Positions 52,798 to 56,318 of a DNA stretch of 56,318 nucleotides are shown here, one piece after another. The notes under the pieces were generated by a model that saw only the letters and a program-made list of their open reading frames with translations, was not told where the DNA came from and ran no database searches. Where the stretch lies: the NCBI RefSeq assembly GCF_002420705.1, contig NZ_DIIM01000029.1, positions 1 to 56,318 of the forward strand, read 5' to 3'. Position 1 is the stretch's first letter. Each line of letters starts with the position of its first letter. The stretch is from Sphingobacterium sp. UBA5670. Lineage in GTDB: Bacteria > Bacteroidota > Bacteroidia > Sphingobacteriales > Sphingobacteriaceae. The translations under genes were made by a program, and so were the position numbers.

Positions 52798-53192
52798 TAA
52801 CGAGTAACAAAAGTCCAACTAAAATCCAGCTGGCTGTCAGGTTTAACCAAAAAACCTTCCCTAGGCATTTCTTCTAAAATGCCGTTCTTGATGCTGAAAT
52901 AATCGTTAAGGAAACCACCAGATTACATAAGAACACTTACGAACACCCTGAGCGTAAAAAACAGAGTGCCACTGCGCGTTTTGCCGAGGACTTCACCCAT
53001 CATCGCCTCAACGATTAATATTCCCTTTTTAACGATACTTTATGCCCGTCCGATGGATAGTGAATTCGGCGGACGGTAAATAGGCCTAGATTTATAGCAG
53101 TAAAATAAAACAACAATTTAAAAAACAGTATTATGGAAATTATTCAAACTCCAGAAAACGCATAATTATCAAACACTCAAATTATAAATAAC
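52798..53192. other. 395-bp region with a short gene remnant
   Basis: A frame at 52878-53018 (+, no start codon, 46 residues, EIIVKETTRLHKNTYEHPER, KKQSATARFAEDFTHHRLND) ends in a stop and looks like a remnant of a lost gene, possibly mobile. A 10-residue frame lies at 53133-53165 right before dps and may be a leader peptide. Nothing else is clear. Confidence 0.4.
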
Positions 53193-53666
53193 ATGAAGGC
53201 AAACATTGGAATAAACGAAGCAAGCACAGATGCTGTTGCTGCACAATTGGCAAAATTATTGGCTGATGAAACTGTTCTTTATATCAAGACCCGAAATGCA
53301 CACTGGAACGTTACGGGAGACAATTTTCACGCAAACCACCTTTTCTTTGAGGAGCAGTACAAGCAGTTGGACAAACTTATTGATAGCGTTGCAGAACGCC
53401 TGCGTAAAATCGGGCATTATGCACCAGCAACGATGAAGAGTTACTTGGAACTGACACACCTTACAGAGTATAGTGACAGGACAAATGATGGTCTTGGCTA
53501 CATGAAAGACCTATTGGCAGACCACGAAAGTATCATTGAATTTTTACGTGGAAATATTACACCTTTTGCCGAGGTATATAAAGATTATGGAACCAGCGAC
53601 TTCATTACGGGACTGATGGAAAGCCACGAGGAGATGGCGTGGATGATCCGTTCCTATTTTAGATAG
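53193..53666 (+). CDS. dps: Dps family DNA-protecting ferritin-like protein
   Basis: This 157-residue protein carries the conserved Dps ferroxidase residues H37 (RNAHWNV), H49, D64 and E68 with the usual 12-, 15- and 4-residue spacing. Dps forms a 12-subunit shell that stores iron and protects DNA from peroxide. The following gene starts 72 bp downstream. Confidence 0.93.
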   Translation: MKANIGINEASTDAVAAQLAKLLADETVLYIKTRNAHWNVTGDNFHANHLFFEEQYKQLDKLIDSVAERLRKIGHYAPATMKSYLELTHLTEYSDRTNDGLGYMKDLLADHESIIEFLRGNITPFAEVYKDYGTSDFITGLMESHEEMAWMIRSYFR

Positions 53667-53694
53667 GGGCTATTGGTTAGCGATAAAAAAAGAA

Positions 53695-53737
53695 AGTAAT
53701 AAGTATATTTGTCATATTAACATATATACTTATTACT
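53695..53737. promoter_or_regulatory. Perfect 14-bp inverted repeat over the promoter of the LytTR gene
   Basis: AGTAATAAGTATAT (53695-53708) and its exact complement (53724-53737) flank a 15-bp spacer, ending directly at the ATG. The left arm overlaps a TATATTTG box (53704-53711), a match to the Bacteroidota -7 element. It is a strong candidate operator or autoregulatory site; it could also hide the start codon in an RNA hairpin. Confidence 0.65.
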
Positions 53738-54433
53738 ATGAAAGCTCTGATTGTTGACGATAATGATATTGCAAGAACGACCTTAGCCCATTTGGCAAAG
53801 CAGGTTCCGGACCTTACCATCGTGCAGGAATTTTCAAACGCTATGGAGGCCTACCATTTTATTCAGAAGAACGAGGTTGACCTGCTCTTTCTGGATATTG
53901 AAATGCCTGAAATGACAGGTATTGAGCTTACCAAAAGTTTATCGGGAAAAGATACAATCATCATTTTCACTTCCTCCAAAAAGGAATATGCGATCGAGGC
54001 TTTTGAGCTTAATATCGCGGATTATATTTTAAAGCCCATTTCTCCTGTCCGGTTTTTACAGGCCGTGGAGAAAGCCCAGTCAATCCTGGATAGCAGAAAA
54101 GACAATGTGCATATCAGCAATGATGAATTTTTGTTTGTCAGAGATGCTAATGTGACAAGGCGCCTGAAGCTTGAAGATATCTTTTACGCTGAGGCAATGG
54201 GTGATTATGTGAAATTTTATACAAAAGAAAAGATGTTTGCCATTCATGGCAAGATGAAAACCGCAGAGGAGCGTTTACCAAAAAACGACTTTATCAGAGT
54301 ACATCGGTCCTACATAATATCCGTCAGTAAAATAGATACGTTACAGGATGGTGGTATTATTATAAATGGCCAGTTTATCCCTGTAGCAGATGCCTATCGA
54401 AAGGCTCTTAATACAAGAATGAATGTATTTTAG
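53738..54433 (+). CDS. LytTR family response regulator
   Basis: This 231-residue protein has a receiver with acidic pocket D7-D8, phospho-acceptor D53 (LFLDIEMP), switch T78 and K99 (ILKP), followed by a LytTR DNA-binding domain (about 130-230: FVRDANVTRRLKLEDIFYAE, FIRVHRSYIISVSKIDTLQD). It lies 64 bp upstream of a hybrid histidine kinase and is its likely partner. Confidence 0.93.
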   Translation: MKALIVDDNDIARTTLAHLAKQVPDLTIVQEFSNAMEAYHFIQKNEVDLLFLDIEMPEMTGIELTKSLSGKDTIIIFTSSKKEYAIEAFELNIADYILKPISPVRFLQAVEKAQSILDSRKDNVHISNDEFLFVRDANVTRRLKLEDIFYAEAMGDYVKFYTKEKMFAIHGKMKTAEERLPKNDFIRVHRSYIISVSKIDTLQDGGIIINGQFIPVADAYRKALNTRMNVF

Positions 54434-54497
54434 CTGTAAACTGCTGTTATTCTCGTCCTGATCCATGAAGCAGCCAAAACCTTCTTAGCTTTTATAT

Positions 54498-56318
54498 ATG
54501 ACAAAAAACTCTGTAATGAACAGTAAACGGTTTAGCTATTTTATAATTCTGACATTTATTGCGGGAACAGTACTACTGATCGCGGTGCAGTTTAATTCGG
54601 CCAGCAATACAAAGGCGCTGATTCAGAATAATAACACACTTTTGGCTGAGCTACGTGCAAGTAATCATCTTCGCGAGATCGATCGCGATATCCTTGGCGT
54701 GGAAAGTCGGATCAGGGCATCGATAGCAACGAATGATACGACCCATCTGGAAGGTATCGATAAAAAGATAAATCAGATTGAGAATTTCCTGGATTCCTTG
54801 TCCAGAGATAATTCCGATCCTGTGGAAGAAAAGCTGATACAACGGCTAGGCGTCCTTGCAATGGACAAAAAAATAGTCCGGGATCAGCTTTTGGCACGGT
54901 ATGATTCTCTTGGCAACATGGATGATCCAACTTCGATTGCCAATCCAGGAGCCCGAATTATTTCCAATGAAATTACAGCAATCACGGCTAAGATCTATAA
55001 AAGTAGGCAATTGCTCATGAGTGAACTCAGCTTGCAGAGTGAAGAAATGGGCAGAAAAGCAAGGCTATACGATATTTCCCTATTGGTTTTATTGATTTTG
55101 AGCGGTTCGGTAGTAGGTTTCCATATCCTACGCCAGTTCCGCCGGCAACGTGTGCTGATCGAGGAATTGGACGCTGCGGAAAAAAAAGCCTCTATTGCCG
55201 CGCAGACCAAAGAGAACTTCCTTGCTAATATGAGTCATGAGATAAGGACTCCGCTCAGTGGAATCCTTGGTTTTACCAATCTACTTCAAAAAAGAGCGCT
55301 GGATGAGACATCTTCCGAATTTGTATCATCCATTCAGCGATCCGGCGAGAATTTAATGACGATCATAAATGATATACTTGATCTTTCCAAAATAGAAGCC
55401 GGAATGATGCGTATTACTGTTGGGACATTTAGTATCAGTGGCTTATTAAATTCTGTAGAAACCTTCTTTACTGGAAGGGCTAAAGAAAAGGGACTATTGA
55501 TTTCAAGTAAGATCGACAAGTCGATTCCAGATACACTAATGGGGGATGCTACGAGGCTAACTCAGATTTTGGTCAACTTGATCGGTAATGCCATTAAATT
55601 TACCAAACAGGGCAGTATCCATATCGAAATTTATCAAAAGGACAGAAGCGAGAAGGAAGTAGTGGTTGGATTTATCATCACTGATACGGGAATTGGAATT
55701 GACAAGGAAAAACTCAGTGAAATATTTGACCGTTTTAATCAAGGCGAAGATTCTATTACCCGCAATTATGGCGGAACAGGTCTGGGATTGTCTATTGTGA
55801 AAAATCTGATTCTATTGCAACATGGTGATATCGAGGTTCAGAGTGAGCAGGGAAGAGGGACGACTTTTAATTTTTTTATTCCTTATGGCATAGCACAGGA
55901 GCAGTTGTTAGTCGCTTCGGTGGTCGATACCGATTATTATAAAGACCATTCAAATTTACCACTTCATATTTTAGTCGTTGATGATAATATGATGAACCAA
56001 AGTCTGATGAAGCATATGCTGGGGCAATGGAATGTTGATTTCGGAATTGTTTCCAATGGACTGGAGGCCATTGAATATTTGAAAACCGAACATTGCGACC
56101 TTGTGTTGATGGATTTGCAGATGCCCCAAATGGACGGTTATGCTGCAACGCAGCACATCAGGGAAGTATTACAATTGGATATTCCGATCATTGCCATGAC
56201 TGCGCATGCTCTGGCAGGTGAACGGGAAAAATGTCTTACCAGAGGAATGGATGAATATATTTCTAAACCTATTAACGAGGGGGAGCTGTTTAAACTTATT
56301 TCACATTTTGGGCTAGGG
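54498..56318 (+). CDS. Hybrid histidine kinase (partial, runs off the right edge)
   Basis: The frame is open for 607 codons from the ATG at 54498 to the window end with no stop. The order is: N-terminal membrane helix, a helical periplasmic sensor (about 30-190), a second helix, then HisKA with H247 in FLANMSHEIRTP. HATPase follows with GNAIKF, TDTGIGI and GGTGLGLSI, then a receiver with D539 (LVLMDLQMPQMDG) and ISKPI. More domains may follow beyond the edge. It belongs to the operon with the LytTR regulator. Confidence 0.92.
   Translation, partial: MTKNSVMNSKRFSYFIILTFIAGTVLLIAVQFNSASNTKALIQNNNTLLAELRASNHLREIDRDILGVESRIRASIATNDTTHLEGIDKKINQIENFLDSLSRDNSDPVEEKLIQRLGVLAMDKKIVRDQLLARYDSLGNMDDPTSIANPGARIISNEITAITAKIYKSRQLLMSELSLQSEEMGRKARLYDISLLVLLILSGSVVGFHILRQFRRQRVLIEELDAAEKKASIAAQTKENFLANMSHEIRTPLSGILGFTNLLQKRALDETSSEFVSSIQRSGENLMTIINDILDLSKIEAGMMRITVGTFSISGLLNSVETFFTGRAKEKGLLISSKIDKSIPDTLMGDATRLTQILVNLIGNAIKFTKQGSIHIEIYQKDRSEKEVVVGFIITDTGIGIDKEKLSEIFDRFNQGEDSITRNYGGTGLGLSIVKNLILLQHGDIEVQSEQGRGTTFNFFIPYGIAQEQLLVASVVDTDYYKDHSNLPLHILVVDDNMMNQSLMKHMLGQWNVDFGIVSNGLEAIEYLKTEHCDLVLMDLQMPQMDGYAATQHIREVLQLDIPIIAMTAHALAGEREKCLTRGMDEYISKPINEGELFKLISHFGLG

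Noticed and set aside
1..56318. CRISPR arrays, tRNA or rRNA genes
   Set aside because: No regularly spaced direct repeats and no recognisable tRNA or rRNA segments were seen by eye; a dedicated search would be needed to exclude a divergent tRNA.

Overview
The window looks like a chromosomal segment of a low-GC Bacteroidota, most likely a Sphingobacteriaceae member close to Sphingobacterium (inference). Supporting signs are a SusC/SusD pair, a small DUF6520-type protein, DUF6266/DUF5675 genes, short Crp/Fnr and AraC regulators with little else, promoter-like TAnnTTTG boxes and the general style of the proteins. No rRNA, tRNA or CRISPR array was recognised.

Left end (1-3.1 kb): a lone receiver-domain protein, then a leftward crp/fnr-ilvD operon (dihydroxy-acid dehydratase).

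Accessory/defence island (about 3.4-26.7 kb): it begins with a decayed 5' end of a ybjQ-type gene. A second decayed ybjQ 5' end lies at 10.8 kb. Together with a second duplicated block (the 3' end of an Mrr-like endonuclease gene plus a shared non-coding tail ending in a terminator), these mark duplicated joints. Between the joints lie a hypothetical gene, a DUF4304 gene with an unknown partner, a VIT-family transporter, an FAD monooxygenase and an intact Mrr-like endonuclease. After the second joint come a solitary OLD-type ATPase/TOPRIM nuclease, an AIPR protein with a C-terminal cold-shock-like domain, an IS66 remnant, an HTH-Mod-Res type III restriction-modification operon, an IS21 remnant, and a two-gene Argonaute system. 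That system is a long prokaryotic Argonaute whose PIWI catalytic residues are missing, followed one base later by a DpnII/MboI-like PD-(D/E)XK nuclease. A lipoprotein and an XRE regulator close the island.

Middle (27-43.8 kb): a TlpA-like thioredoxin protein, a TonB-dependent SusC receptor and a SusD lipoprotein form an uptake operon. Then come AraC and LytTR regulators, a rightward cluster of two DUF6266-like genes, a DUF5675 gene and two small genes headed by a long imperfect palindrome, and an aldo/keto reductase with an AraC regulator.

Right part (43.9-56.3 kb): a leftward tyrosine recombinase is separated from a rightward small peptide-response regulator-AraC operon by two inverted recombinase-core-like sites. 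These share the same 7-bp spacer and flank a promoter-like box, which suggests an invertible promoter switch. Stress and redox genes follow (DUF1398, Crp/Fnr, AhpD-like, two SDR proteins, AraC, Dps), then a LytTR response regulator with a hybrid histidine kinase that runs off the right edge.

The two most interesting objects are the catalytically dead Argonaute with its nuclease partner (21.6-25.1 kb) and the putative invertible switch (45.2-45.4 kb).
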